This document shows, in pieces, positions 33,765-44,700 of a stretch of DNA of 64,000 nucleotides. The DNA is from Amia ocellicauda. Lineage: Eukaryota > Chordata > Actinopteri > Amiiformes > Amiidae. Each line of letters begins with the position of its first letter. Positions within the stretch are counted from its first letter, which is position 1. A program made the translations under genes and the position numbers. The notes below the pieces were generated by a model that saw nothing but the letters and a program-made list of their open reading frames with translations, was not told the origin of the DNA and did no database searches. The stretch is from NCBI RefSeq assembly GCF_036373705.1, contig NC_089863.1, positions 24,725,917-24,789,916 of the forward strand. The letters are read 5' to 3'.

Positions 33765-34505
33765 ATGCCAAAAGGAAAAGACGTCTCTGTTGAAGAAAAG
33801 CTTAAAGCTATTGACCGAGTGAAAAGTGCGGCTAAGCAAGTGTGGCCTGTGAATTAAACGTCGGAGGATCAACTGTGAGAGGGTGGACGAAAGACGAAGA
33901 TAAACTCATAGCGTTCATTCATAAAGTACAGTAAAGAAAGCTTAACCCGAAAACAGACACGAATGGCAGCAAATAATGACATTGATACAGCGCTATATGC
34001 CTGGTTTGTACAACAACGCACACAGGGAACACCTCATTCTGGTCCAATCCTACAAGCAAACGCACAAGACTTGGCCCAATGACTAAATGATGGTTCTTCA
34101 GCGGTTCTATTAAGAACCTTTGGGTTCTTCGTGAGTGTACGAACCACGAGGTCTGTCTTAAACACAAGGGATCATATAAGAATCCCTTTTCATCATGATT
34201 GCGGTTGATTTAAGATACATCTAAGGTTTTTTAGGGAGCCTTGTTTGCAAGAAACCTTGGTAAAAGGTTCTACTAAGAAGCTTTAAGGGTTCCTCCACAG
34301 TATCAACCCCAGGAACCCAAAAAAGTTCTTATTAGACCCTTTACTTCTTAGAGTGACTACCGCCGTGGACTGCTTTGCAAAATTCTTGCCGGATTACGGA
34401 TTACTCTTCAAGAAGCCATCAAGGCAATAACAGTACATTATCTGGTGTACATTGCTGCCGATTGCTGGGGTTGCATAACAGCAGAATCGATCACATTTGC
34501 TTTGT
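33765..34505 (+). mobile_element. Tigger/pogo-like DNA transposon remnant
   Basis: The plus strand encodes the N-terminal HTH (MPKGKDVSVEEKLKAIDRVK from 33765), then a CENP-B-type block (DTALYAWFVQQRTQGTPHSG, 33985-34045), and after an insertion a C-terminal-like block (KAITVHYLVYIAADCWGC near 34421-34474). Stops and frameshifts occur throughout and the DDE core is missing. Non-functional. Confidence 0.7.
34085..34365. mobile_element. About 280-bp MITE inside the Tigger remnant
   Basis: The ends pair as inverted repeats: ggttctattaagaacctttg at the left and the complement of gggtctaataagaacttttt at the right. It interrupts the Tigger coding remnant, so it is the younger insertion. Confidence 0.6.
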
Positions 34506-34949
34506 TTTTAAAATAATTAGAGTAATATACAGTACATGGGATAGTTATTTGTAGGACACTGACAAAGAGGACACAGACAAGTGTGAGCAAAGCTTTGAAG
34601 GGTTGAGCGTCTTCAAATTCTTCAAGAGCTACAAATTCCTTATGCAGATCTGCAACATGATGCGAATTTGTCGGTGGTTGTACAGTATTTGTGACTTTTT
34701 CTTTTCTTTCTACCTCGCTATGTCGCCGCCCTCAATATATATCGTGTTTTTTGTATTGGACCTCAACACCCGTGATATAACGATGGGGTGATGTAGTGGT
34801 AATTATGCGAAATAATAAAGTGGGAGAAACTGCGGACGACACGAAGATGCACGGAAGGGTGTGTGATTGAAATAAAAAGAAGGTGAAAAAAGAAAATGAA
34901 AGATGAACAGAGGAAGTTATTGAATGGATCCCAAGAAATGAAAAAAGAC

Positions 34950-35156
34950 CTAGAAGACGAGCACATAGAAGATGGGAAGCCCATATCGATCCCCTGCTGG
35001 ATGAAGCTTCCCAAAGATGTCTCCACTGGCTTTGATCCACAGCTTCTCTTTTCCATGCCACGCCTGCAAAGTGTATGACTTCATCTTCCCATCTATGATG
35101 CGGTCGTCTTCACACACACTGGACATTACTGCTGCTGTACATCTTGACAATACCAA
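34950..35156 (-). other. Unassigned open frame
   Basis: A 68-codon minus-strand frame containing DDRIIDGKMKSYTLQAW, then HGKEKLWIKASGDIFGKL. It has no start context or splice support that I trust. It looks protein-like and could be a decayed exon or transposon piece, but I do not recognise it. Confidence 0.2.
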
Positions 35157-35627
35157 CTAAAAACCAGAACACAGTCTCCTACCTTGAAGTGTTAAGTGTC
35201 TTGATGTCCTTGTATCTCAATGTCCTGTGGCATCTGAGAGCCACTGTGGGCGAGGCTGGTGTTTATACAGGGATCGCTGGTCCAATTCTCACACCTGCCT
35301 TATATGGACAAATTGTGGTGAGTTCTGTGCCTCTACCCTTGGAAAAGAACCCCCCCACCACACACACACACAGGCCCCTAGACATCTGCTCCACCCCTCT
35401 GTGGTTTTCACACTTTTACACTTTTTTACATCTACATTTTCACTTGGAAAAAGAGGCGTGCGTGAGTTTGTGTGACTGTGTGTTTGTGTGTGAGCGAGAG
35501 TGTGAGTTTATGTGACTGTATGTGTGTGTGAGAGCGTGAGTTTGTGTGACTGTGTGTGTGTGCGCATGTGCACACGTGTGGATGTGTATGTGCTTCTGTG
35601 CGTGTGTGTGTGTGCTCATGTGACAAT

Positions 35628-35770
35628 GATAACACAGAGGCACATGATGGCGAGAAAACACCCTTCCACTCACACTCAATCTCACACAAACGGACACACT
35701 CCCAATTCACAACCGAGCAACAATTGAAGCTAGCATGACTTTATATAATAAAAATAATATATAATATAAC
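35628..35770. repeat. Duplicated block, copy 1
   Basis: The text ataacacagaggcacatgat, ggcgagaaaacacccttcca and agctagcatgactttatata recurs in the same orientation at 41352-41515. The two copies bracket the shattered 31-bp repeat region. GT-rich simple sequence precedes this copy (35460-35615). Confidence 0.85.
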
Positions 35771-35907
35771 ATCAAATTCTACTGCCATTTACAAGATCGC
35801 ATTCGGTCAATAAAGTAGTGAAAGTTTGTGAACCCTGTGGAATTCTCTGTCTTCCTGCAGTAATTTGACCTCAAATCTGATCTAATCTTCATCTAAGTCC
35901 TAATAAC

Positions 35908-36015
35908 GAGTCCCCACTTATATGGTACAAGATGACACTCACACACCTGAGTCCCCATTTGGATAGTAACCGATGACACGAGTCCCCACTTAAATGGTGC
36001 AGGATGACACTCGCA
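35908..36015. repeat. 31-bp 'agtccccac' repeat units, first cluster
   Basis: Three units of the form gagtccccacttatatggta then caagatgacac, starting near 35908, 35949 and 35979. Further units occur at 37406-37600, 39314-39372 and 41083-41125, separated by transposons. Confidence 0.8.
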
Positions 36016-36112
36016 CTCCTGTGTGAGAGTAACTGAAGTTATAAGTAGTTTTACTACCAACTACTTAATGAAATGTATAATTCAATATTTTTCGGTTTGT
36101 TGGTGTATTATA

Positions 36113-37333
36113 CACTCACCTAAAGGATTATTAGGAACACCATACTAATACTGTGTTTGACCCCCTTTCGCCTTCAGAACTGCCTTAATTCTACGTGGCA
36201 TTGATTCAACAAGGTGCTGAAAGCATTCTTTAGAAATGTTGGCCCATATTGATAGGATAGCATCTTGCAGTTGATGGAGATTTGTGGGATGCACATCCAG
36301 GGCACGAAGCTCCCGTTCCACCACATCCCAAAGATGCTCTATTGGGTTGAGATCTGGTGACTGTGGGGGCCAGTTTAGTACAGTGAACTCATTGTCATGT
36401 TCAAGAAACCGATTTGAAATGATTCGACCTTTGTGACATGGTGCATTATCCTGCTGGAAGTAGCCATCAGAGGATGGGTACATGGTGGTCATAAAGGGAT
36501 GGACTTGGTCAGAAACAATGCTCAGGTAGGCCGTGGCATTTAAACGATTCCCAGTTGGCACTAAGGGGCCTAAAGTGTGCCAAGAAAACATCCCCCACAC
36601 CATTACACCACCACCACCAGCCTGCACAGTGGTAACAAGGCATGATGGATCCATGTTCTCATTCTGTTTACGACAAATTCTGACTCTACCATCTGAATGT
36701 CTCAACAGAAATCGAGACTCATCAGACCAGGCAACATTTTTCCAGTCTTCAACTGTCCAATTTTGGTGAGCTTGTGCAAATTGTAGCCTCTTTTTCCTAT
36801 TTGTAGTGGAGATGAGTGGTACCCGGTGGGGTCTTCTGCTGTTGTAGCCCATCCGCCTCAAGGTTGTACGTGTTGTGGCTTCACAAATGCTTTGCTGCAT
36901 ACCTCGGTTGTAACGAGTGCTTATTTCAGTCAAAGTTGCTCTTCTATCAGCTTGAATCAGTCGGCCCATTCTCCTCTGACCTCTAGCATCAACAAGGCAT
37001 TTTCGCCCACAGGACTGCCGCATACTGGATGTTTTTCCCTTTTCACACCATTCTTTGTAAACCCTAGAAATGGTTGTGCGTGAAAATCCCAGTAACTGAG
37101 CAGATTGTGAAATACTCAGACCGGCCCGTCTGGCACCAACAACCATGCCACGCTCAAAATTGCTTAAATCACCTTTCTTTCCCATTCAGACATTCAGTTT
37201 GGAGTTCAGGAGATTGTCTTGACCAGGACCACACCCCTAAATGCATTGAAGCAACTGCCATGTGATTGGTTGGTTAGATAATTGCATTAATGAGAAATTG
37301 AACAGGTGTTCCTAATAATCCTTTAGGTGAGTG
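36113..37333 (-). mobile_element. Intact Tc1-superfamily transposon (DD36E type)
   Basis: A 1221-bp element. It begins CACTCACCTAAAGG; the 29-bp terminal inverted repeats (36113-36141 and 37305-37333) are identical. TA lies on each side (36111-36112 and 37334-37335). It carries one uninterrupted transposase gene on the minus strand. It has landed inside the 31-bp repeat region. Identical ends and an unbroken gene indicate recent arrival. Confidence 0.95.
36145..37185 (-). CDS. Tc1/mariner-superfamily transposase, apparently intact
   Basis: A cut-and-paste transposase of 346 aa, the normal full length. The N-terminus has two helix-turn-helix regions: about residues 1-60 (MGKKGDLSNFERGMVVGARR start) and about 65-120. 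A GRKC-type linker and basic residues near 116-133 follow. Catalytic residues: D155 (WSDESRF), D246 (QQDNAPCH) and E283 ([11 protein letters not shown]). There are 36 residues between D246 and E283, one of the spacings that separate newer Tc1-related families from classic DD34E Tc1; DD36E is the spacing of the family named Incomer. No stop or frameshift is seen. The ATG at 37185 lies 120 bp inside the right inverted repeat. Family assignment rests on spacing and my recognition, not on a search. Confidence 0.93.
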   Translation of the reverse strand: MGKKGDLSNFERGMVVGARRAGLSISQSAQLLGFSRTTISRVYKEWCEKGKTSSMRQSCGRKCLVDARGQRRMGRLIQADRRATLTEISTRYNRGMQQSICEATTRTTLRRMGYNSRRPHRVPLISTTNRKKRLQFAQAHQNWTVEDWKNVAWSDESRFLLRHSDGRVRICRKQNENMDPSCLVTTVQAGGGGVMVWGMFSWHTLGPLVPTGNRLNATAYLSIVSDQVHPFMTTMYPSSDGYFQQDNAPCHKGRIISNRFLEHDNEFTVLNWPPQSPDLNPIEHLWDVVERELRALDVHPTNLHQLQDAILSIWANISKECFQHLVESMPRRIKAVLKAKGGQTQY

Positions 37334-37405
37334 TATGTAATCATTGGTGCTACAACTTATCGGGTCCTTAATTTCCTGTGGAGAAACTGTAAACTTTACA
37401 ACAAA

Positions 37406-37600
37406 GAGTCCCCAGTTGGATAGTAACCAATGACACAAGTCCCCTCTTGGATAGCACTGAAAAAAACATGTTAACGATCAGCTTATTGTATCGTCCACAT
37501 CCTCACAGGCCTCATAACATCTTCTAATACCAGCCCTTACAGTGGAGTCCCCACTGCGATAGCACAGAGTGACACAAGTCCCCGCTTGAATAGTGCACAA
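37406..37600. repeat. 31-bp 'agtccccac' repeat units, second cluster
   Basis: Degenerate units start near 37406, 37437, 37543 and 37575, each followed by a gata/aatagt...aatgacac end. Bounded by the DD36E element on the left and the L2-like LINE on the right. Confidence 0.75.
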
Positions 37601-37603
37601 TGA

Positions 37604-37640
<37 letters not shown>

Positions 37641-39250
37641 TTTATTTTTATTTCTTGGCAGACGCCCTTATCCGGGGCGACTTACAACATAAGTGCAAAC
37701 AAAGTGCAAAAATACAGTTAAGTACAAGGCATTAATCAATACAAATTCAATTTAGCTAAAACAGAGCAATTCAAAATAATACATTTTACAACTTCCAATT
37801 TACAATTTACACAAGTACAGTAAGTGAGGTCCTACATCCTGGACGGTGAAAGCTAAGTGCTGTCAAGATGTAGGGTCACAGTCAAGGGCTACGGGAAAAG
37901 GAGCAAGGAGGAAAACAATCAAGAACGAGAGAAGCATAATAAGAACTGTGAAGTGCCATCTAGCGGGGATAAAAGGACTAATATTACAAGTACTGTCTGT
38001 AAAGATGCGTCTTGAGTAAGCGCCGGAATGAGGTCAAGGACTCTGCTGTTTTGACTTCGGTGGGCAGGTCGTTCCACCATTTAGGGTCCAGGGATGAGAA
38101 GGAGCGGCTCTGGAGGAAGGAGAGTGGAGAGGAGGCAGAGTTAGTCGTCTGGCACTGGAGGAGCGCAGTGGTCTGGAGGGGATGTATGGAGAGACGAGTG
38201 TCTGAAGGTATCTTGGTGCAATGTGGTCGAGACAGCGGTAGGTGAGGGTCAAAGTCTTGAACTGAATGCGTGCCGCTATCGGGAGCCAGTGGAGGGAGAG
38301 GAGCAGTGGAGTAGCGTGTGCGAATCGTGGCAGAGAGAATACCAGACGAGCTGCAGAGTTCTGGATGAGCTGGAGTGGGCGGGTAGTGGATGCAGGCAGG
38401 CCGGCCAGGAGGGAGTTGCAGTAGTCCAGGCGGGAGAGGACCAGTGACTGGACGAGCAGCTCAGTCGAGTAGTCGGGGAGGAAGGGACGCCTGTGAGGAG
38501 AGGTTGGGGGGTGGATGAGGACCCTCACCATGTCACTTGGTAGGACCAGTCACTGAGGTAGGAGGAGAACCAGGTGAGAGCAGTCCCAGAGATCCCAAGG
38601 TCAGCGAGGCAGGAGAGGAGGATGGAGTGATCAACGGTATCAAATGCTGCAGAGAGGTCAAGGAGGATGAGGACTGAGGAGAAGGAGGCCGCCTGAGCAC
38701 AGCTGAGGGAGTCAGTGACTGCCAGGAGAGCCGTCTCAGTGGAGTGAGCTGTTGCGGAAGCCGGATTGCAGAGGATCAAGGAGTGAGTGTTGGGACAGAA
38801 AGTCAGAGAGCTGACGGTGGACCGCTCGCTTGAGAGTCTTGGAGAGGAAGGGGAGTAGGGAGACAGGGCGGTAGTTCTGAGGAGAGGTGGCGTCAAAAGG
38901 GTTGGTTTCTTGAGCAGTGGGATGACACCAGCTTGTTTAAAGGCAGAGGGGAAACAGCCAGAGAGGAGTGAGGAGTTGAGGAGGGAGGAGATGAAGGGGA
39001 GAAGATCAGGAGCGGTTGCTTGTAGGAGGCGAGAAGGGAAAGGGTCCAGGGCACACGTTGTAGGTAGGAGGAGAGCGGAAACTTCAGCATTTGAGAGAGG
39101 TGAGAATGAAGAAAAGGAAGCTCGATCAGTGGGAGGTTTGGGTGTGATGGGAGAGGAGGGGGGACTGTTGAAGAGCCTGTGGATGTCTGCAATCTTGGAG
39201 GAGAAGAAGGATGCAAAATCATCACACACCTCTGTGTGTAAACCTTTTCA
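37604..39250 (-). mobile_element. L2-type LINE, 5'-truncated with catalytic segment deleted
   Basis: The 3' end is an ATT microsatellite (37604-37640) followed by the widespread tail ggcagacgcccttatccggg then gcgacttaca. Upstream, the minus strand encodes RT N-terminal sequence (MCDDFASFFSSKIADIHRLF start, 39229; LDLSAAFDTVDHSILL near 38660) and then RT C-terminal sequence ([14 protein letters not shown] near 38435; [19 protein letters not shown] near 38285). The block with PQGSVLGP and the YADD catalytic motif is missing between them (join near 38527). Inactive. Confidence 0.88.
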
Positions 39251-39313
39251 AAATGAGCCCAGGGAATAAAGGAACAAACCCTGTTTTGTGGCAGTTCTCC
39301 AGTAAGTCGGATG

Positions 39314-39370
39314 AAGTCCCCACTGAGACAGCAGAGAGCGGCACGAGTCCCCACTTATATATCCCAGGAC

Positions 39371-39372
<2 letters not shown>
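39314..39372. repeat. 31-bp 'agtccccac' repeat units, third cluster
   Basis: Two units, near 39314 and 39345, followed by an AC microsatellite (39373-39408). Confidence 0.7.
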
Positions 39373-39410
<38 letters not shown>

Positions 39411-39620
39411 TTACATTTTAAACATATCATGTTTTAAAAGCAGTTTAACAAGTCATTTTTTATTGAGAATCAAATACTCATATTTACAATATGTATTATT
39501 ATTTTTTAAAGTGACAGACAATGTGAATAAATCATTCTATTATCTGAACTATTTCAGTAACTATAATGTTTTTAACACTACTGGATGAACAGAGTTGGAG
39601 TCGACTGTATTATATATATG

Positions 39621-40678
39621 TATACTCAGCCAAAAAAAAAAAGAAACTTCCTCTCACTTTCAACTTCTTTTATTTTCAGCAAACATAAAAAGATTCAACA
39701 ACTAAGACATAAACTGAACAAGTTTCACAGACATGTGACTAACAGAAATGGAATAATTTGCCCCTTAACAAAGGGGGGGGCAAAATCAAAAGTAACAGTC
39801 AGTGTCTGGTGTGGCCAGCAGCTGCATCTCCTCCTCCTGCACTTGCAAGTTCCTGGACATTTCTGGGGGGAACGGCCCTCACCCTCCGATCCAACAGGTC
39901 CCAGACGTGCTCAATGGGATTGAGATCCGGGCTCTTCGCTGGCCATGGCAAACACTGACAGTCCTGTCTTGCAGGAAATCACATCCAGCGAAGGTGGGTT
40001 TGTGCTCATAGGCGACGTTGTTGCCGGTGATGTCTGGTAAAGACCTGCCTCACAACACGCCTACAAGCCATCAGTCCAGCCTCTCTCAGCCTATTGCGGA
40101 CAGTCTGAGCACTGATGGAGGGATTGTGCGTTCCTGGTGTAACTCGGGCAGTTGTTGTTGCATCCTGTACCTGTCCTGCAGGTGTGATATTGGGATGTAC
40201 CGATCCTGTGCAGGTGTTGTTACATGTGGTCTGCCAATGCAAGGACGACCAGCTGTCCTTCCTGTCTCCCTGTAGCGCTGTCTTAGGCGTCTCACAGTAC
40301 AGACATTGCAGTTTATTGCCCTGGCCACATCTGCAGTCCTCATGCCTCCTTGCAGCATGTCTAAGACACATTCATGCAGATGAGCAGGGACCCTGGGCAT
40401 CTTTCTTTTGGTGTTTTTCAGAGTCAGTAGAAAGGTCTCTTTAGTATCCTACATTTTTATAACTGTGACCTTAATTGCCTACCATCTGTAAGCTGTTACT
40501 GTCTTAATGACCGCTCCACAGGTGCATGTTCATTCACTGTTTATGGTTCACTGAACAAGCATGGAAAACATTGTTTAAACCCTTTACAATAAAGATCTAT
40601 AAAGTCATTTGGATTTTTACAAAATTATCTTTAGAATACAGTGTCCTGAAAGAAGGACGTTTCTTTTTTTGCTGATTA

Positions 40679-40680
<2 letters not shown>
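39621..40680 (-). mobile_element. Tc1-like transposon, third family, inactivated
   Basis: Inverted ends: ctcagccaaaaaaaaaaaga then aacttcc at the left, and the complement of atcagcaaaaaaagaaacgt then cc at the right. The minus strand encodes MPRVPAHLHECVLDMLQGGM (from 40400) and an HTH region, then in another frame SAQTVRNRLREAGLMACRR, and near 39940-39880 the end block [18 protein letters not shown]. The middle of the catalytic domain is deleted and frames are shifted. Adjoined by a TA microsatellite (40680-40716). Confidence 0.85.
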
Positions 40681-40716
<36 letters not shown>

Positions 40717-40718
<2 letters not shown>

Positions 40719-41080
40719 AGATAATAAAATACATGTTTAGTCTCAGAAACAATTAAATTATTTCCTGACGTTTTAAGATTCTAATTTGTTTATATGTATT
40801 GATTTGCTTGTTTTCACATACTGAGGATTATTTCTCTTTTACACTGTTTTTTTATGTATTACAAGGGTACAGTTAATGTAGCAAATGGCTGCATGCTCAG
40901 TGCAGAGAGCAGAGCAGCTGTGAAGAGCTCAGGACACAGGCTCTCTGTACAGGTCCCCACCTTTTAGTGTTGATGTCATCAGGTCCTCATATTTAAAAAA
41001 AATATTTTAACAGATTATCAATATTGAGCTCAAAACATAATTTTCTATGTATGTTTTGTTTGATGAAAGTGCTGGGAAAG
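40717..41080. other. AT-rich spacer without recognised features
   Basis: No gene or clear repeat family seen. Confidence 0.4.
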
Positions 41081-41082
41081 TG

Positions 41083-41190
41083 GGGTCCCCACTTGGCTGT
41101 GCAGAATGATAGTCCCCACTAATATAGATGTGTATGTGCTCATGTGTGTGTGTGCGCGCGTGTGTGTGTGTGTGTGTGTGTGTGTACATG
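41083..41190. repeat. 31-bp 'agtccccac' units (fourth cluster) and GT microsatellite
   Basis: Units near 41083 and 41112, followed by a GT run at about 41156-41185. Confidence 0.7.
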
Positions 41191-41261
41191 TGTAGGCTCG
41201 AGTATGGGCAGATCTCAGTCGGGGTGGGATAGGTTTAAATTCAGGTTATTAGAAATTCAGT

Positions 41262-41302
41262 AGGCTCTCAGCCCTGGTCCTGCAGAGACACAGTCCAGTC
41301 GG
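41262..41302. repeat. Single 43-bp repeat unit
   Basis: Contains ctctcagccctggtcctgca then gagacacagtccagtc, the same family as at 10586. Confidence 0.85.
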
Positions 41303-41351
41303 GGCTTTATCAGTGACTGGGTTGCTAGTGTTACAGACACAGTGATGGATG

Positions 41352-41515
41352 AAACCGATAACACAGAGGCACATGATGGCGAGAAAACACCCTTCCACTC
41401 ACTCAGTCTCACACAGACACTCACACTCAGACGCGTTTCTCCCAATTCACAACCAAGCAACACTTGAAGCTAGCATGACTTTATATAATAAAAGTAATAT
41501 TTAATAAACATCAGA
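41352..41515. repeat. Duplicated block, copy 2
   Basis: Direct copy of the block at 35628-35770, with a slightly longer middle (agacactcacactcagacgc insertion). Confidence 0.85.
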
Positions 41516-41754
41516 TTCTACAGACATACTGTATCTACATTCTATGTCAAACTTTGTCCAAAGCATCCAGGACATGCAGAAACACACATATTGGAGGTAT
41601 TGCCAAGAGACATGCCTACCAACACAAATATGCATCTAAAAAACAAAAATTAGGAAACAAGTGAAAACAGACACACACACAAGAAAGGATGGTAAGCAAT
41701 GTAAATAGTTCAGATTAAAATAAAGTTTGTGCAGGCATTAAGAAAGTGTACAAA

Positions 41755-44700
41755 GGAGAGGAGGCCATTCGACCCGTCGTGCTCGTTTGGCATCCATTAA
41801 TAACCAAGTGATCCAAAGATTCCCAGATTTTCAGCTTCAGCCACATCACTGGGGAGTTTGTTCAGATTGTGACGCCTCTCTGTGTGAAGAAGTGTCTCCT
41901 GTTTTCTGTCTTGAATGCCTTGAAGCCCAATTTCCATTTGTGTCCCCGGGTGCGTGTGTCCCTGCTGATCTGGAAAAGCTCCTCTGGTTTGATGTGGTCG
42001 ATGCCTTTCGTAATTTTGAAGACTTGGATCAAGTCGCCACGTAGTCTCCTCTGTTCCAGGGTGAAAAGGTTCAGTTCCTCAGTCTCTCAGTAGGACTTTC
42101 CCTTCAGACCTGGAATAAGTCTGGTTGCTCTCCTCTGAACTGCCTCTAGAGCAGCGATATCTTTCTTGAAGTGTGGAGCCCAGAACTGTGCACAGTATTT
42201 GTCACGCTGCGCGGGGCACAGGAACTGGGGACCCAGTGGCGATGCGAGGGTCGTGGGATCAGACAAGGCAAAGCGGAAAGTCCAAAGTCGTGGTCGGGAA
42301 GTCAGGCAAGGGGTCACAGAAACTAGGAAGATACAAAGCTCAGCGAGTATGCTCAGGATTGCAGGCAAAGCGGACAAAACTTCACCCCGTCTGAGGGAAG
42401 TGAAGGGATTGTAGCAAGGGCTACTGGGTGCACGCTTGTGTGGTCAACTACGCCACTGAAGGCACCACCTTCAGTTTAGGTTAATTCAGGTTGTTTTTTT
42501 TATTTTATTTTATATTATTATTCCAAGTTTAATTTAAAAAAAAATATGAAAACCAGGCATTAAAATACATTAAGTCAAATATAGGGGACACAGTTAGGCT
42601 CTGAAGCACCCAATCAATCAAGCTAGTCACTATACTATATATATATACACACACACTAATATATATATATATATATATTAGTCACTATACCCAAACCCAC
42701 TTACTCTCTTCTAGGCGCCTCTAATACTATGCTTTTAGCCGATTTTCAAATCCAATTCTGCCACCACGACCCGCTAGAGGCAGGGGCGCTAAAGAGCACT
42801 GGAATCGGCTTTAAGAATTGTGGATGGTGAATCCCCCAAAATGAACTATAAAATACACCATAAAATAAAAACAAAAGATGCAATAAAGGCTGCGAAAATA
42901 CCCACAAATGCCACCCTCTTCACGATCACTAATGAACACAATAAAACCCCTTCTCTGCGCGTATAAGTGTCCCTCAGTCAGTCTCTTGGACGTGCGGTCA
43001 GATGATGCAGCAGCTCGGATCACTGAAGCACAGCTGGACCGACGTGCAGACGGGGGACATCACGACACCAAACAGACCAGGGGCAGGACCTTCCTAAGAG
43101 CAGGACACCGTTTCAGCAGCAGCTCCTGGTATACAAACCAAGTTCCTTATAAAAAGGTACCACAGCTGGTGTAGGAGTTTCAATCAATCAGAGCCCAAGC
43201 CAATCAAGTAATTAGCTCTCAAACAATTAACTAACAATTTACCGAAAGTAAAGAAATAACGTGATTAAATAATTAAGGTAAAAATATCAAAAAGTGCACA
43301 AAAACAGTGTTACATTATAAAGGGAACAGAAAACCAGGTTTGTGAAGTGCAGGTCGAATGGGAGCAGAGGGTGAGAGAGCAAGTGCACAAGGGTTTCCGG
43401 AATGTTAATAGACTGATTGAAAGATGAGAGCAGGGAGAAGTGAAAGAAAGAATGGCGTAATGGCGGCCTCTAGCGGGGATAGAGGGTAAGTGCTTGGGAC
43501 CGTGACAGTATCCAGATGAGCTCTAACTAGCGCATTGTACAGTCTGAACATCACTGCCCTTGTTCTCAATTCTACACTTTTGACAATATACCCTAACATC
43601 CTGTGTGCCTTTTTTATTGCTTCCCCACACTGTTTGGATGGAGAAAGTGAGGAGTCCACATAGACTCCTAGGTCTTTCTCATGCGTTACTTCATCTAGTT
43701 CTGTTCCTCCCATAGTGTAATTATAGTGGACATTTTTGTTACCTGCATGTATTACCTTGCACTTGTCCACATTGAATTTCATCTGCCAGGTGTTTGCCCA
43801 CAATTGAATATTATCTGAGTCCCTCTGAATAGCCTGTGCTGTCGAGATTGTATCTGCTGAACCACCTATTTTAGTATCATCTGCAAATTTGACAAGTTTG
43901 CTAACTATCCCAGAGTCCAGATCATTAATATAGATTAGAAAAAGCAAAGGCCCTAGTACTGATCCCTGTGGAACTCCACTAACAACCTCACTCCAGTTAG
44001 AAGCAACTCCTCTAATCGACACCCTCCGTTTCCTAAACAACAACCAGTTCATAATCCATCTACTTACATTACCCTGAATGCCTACAGCTTCCAATTTGAG
44101 GATCAGTCTTTGGTGTGGAACCTTATCAAAAGCTTTTTGGAAATCTAAGTATATCATATCATATGCTTTCATGTGATCCACAGCTGCAGTTGCATGTTCA
44201 AAAAATTCTAATAAATTAGTAAGACATGATCTGCCTCGTCTAAACCCATGTTGACTATCTCCAAGAATATGGTTTTCATTAAGATGCTCCTCTATTTTCT
44301 GTCTAATCATTTTTTCCAACATTTTACAGGTGATGCAGGTGAGGCTGATTGGTCTGTAATTTCCTGGCTCAGTTTTGTCCTCTTTCTTGTGGATTGGTAT
44401 GACATTTGCTGTCTTCCAGTCAGTTGGCACATCCTCTATTCTAAGTGACATTTGGAATATTTGAGTTAGTGACCTATAAATAATGTCCCTCATTTCTTTA
44501 AGTACTGTTGGAAATATGCCATCTGGCCCAGGTGATTTGTTTGTTTTTAATTCTAGTCCCTTTAGTACTTCCTTCTCATTTATCCTGATCTCTCTTAGGG
44601 TTTGGCTGGTCTGGTTATTAACCTGTGGCATGTCATCTGTTTTTTCTTTTGTAAAAACCTCTGTGAAATACTAATTTAGAACATTTGCCACATCTAGTTA

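Noticed and set aside
39757..40444. Several plus-strand frames of 66-109 codons
   Set aside because: They are antisense shadows of the Tc1-like transposase remnant on the minus strand.
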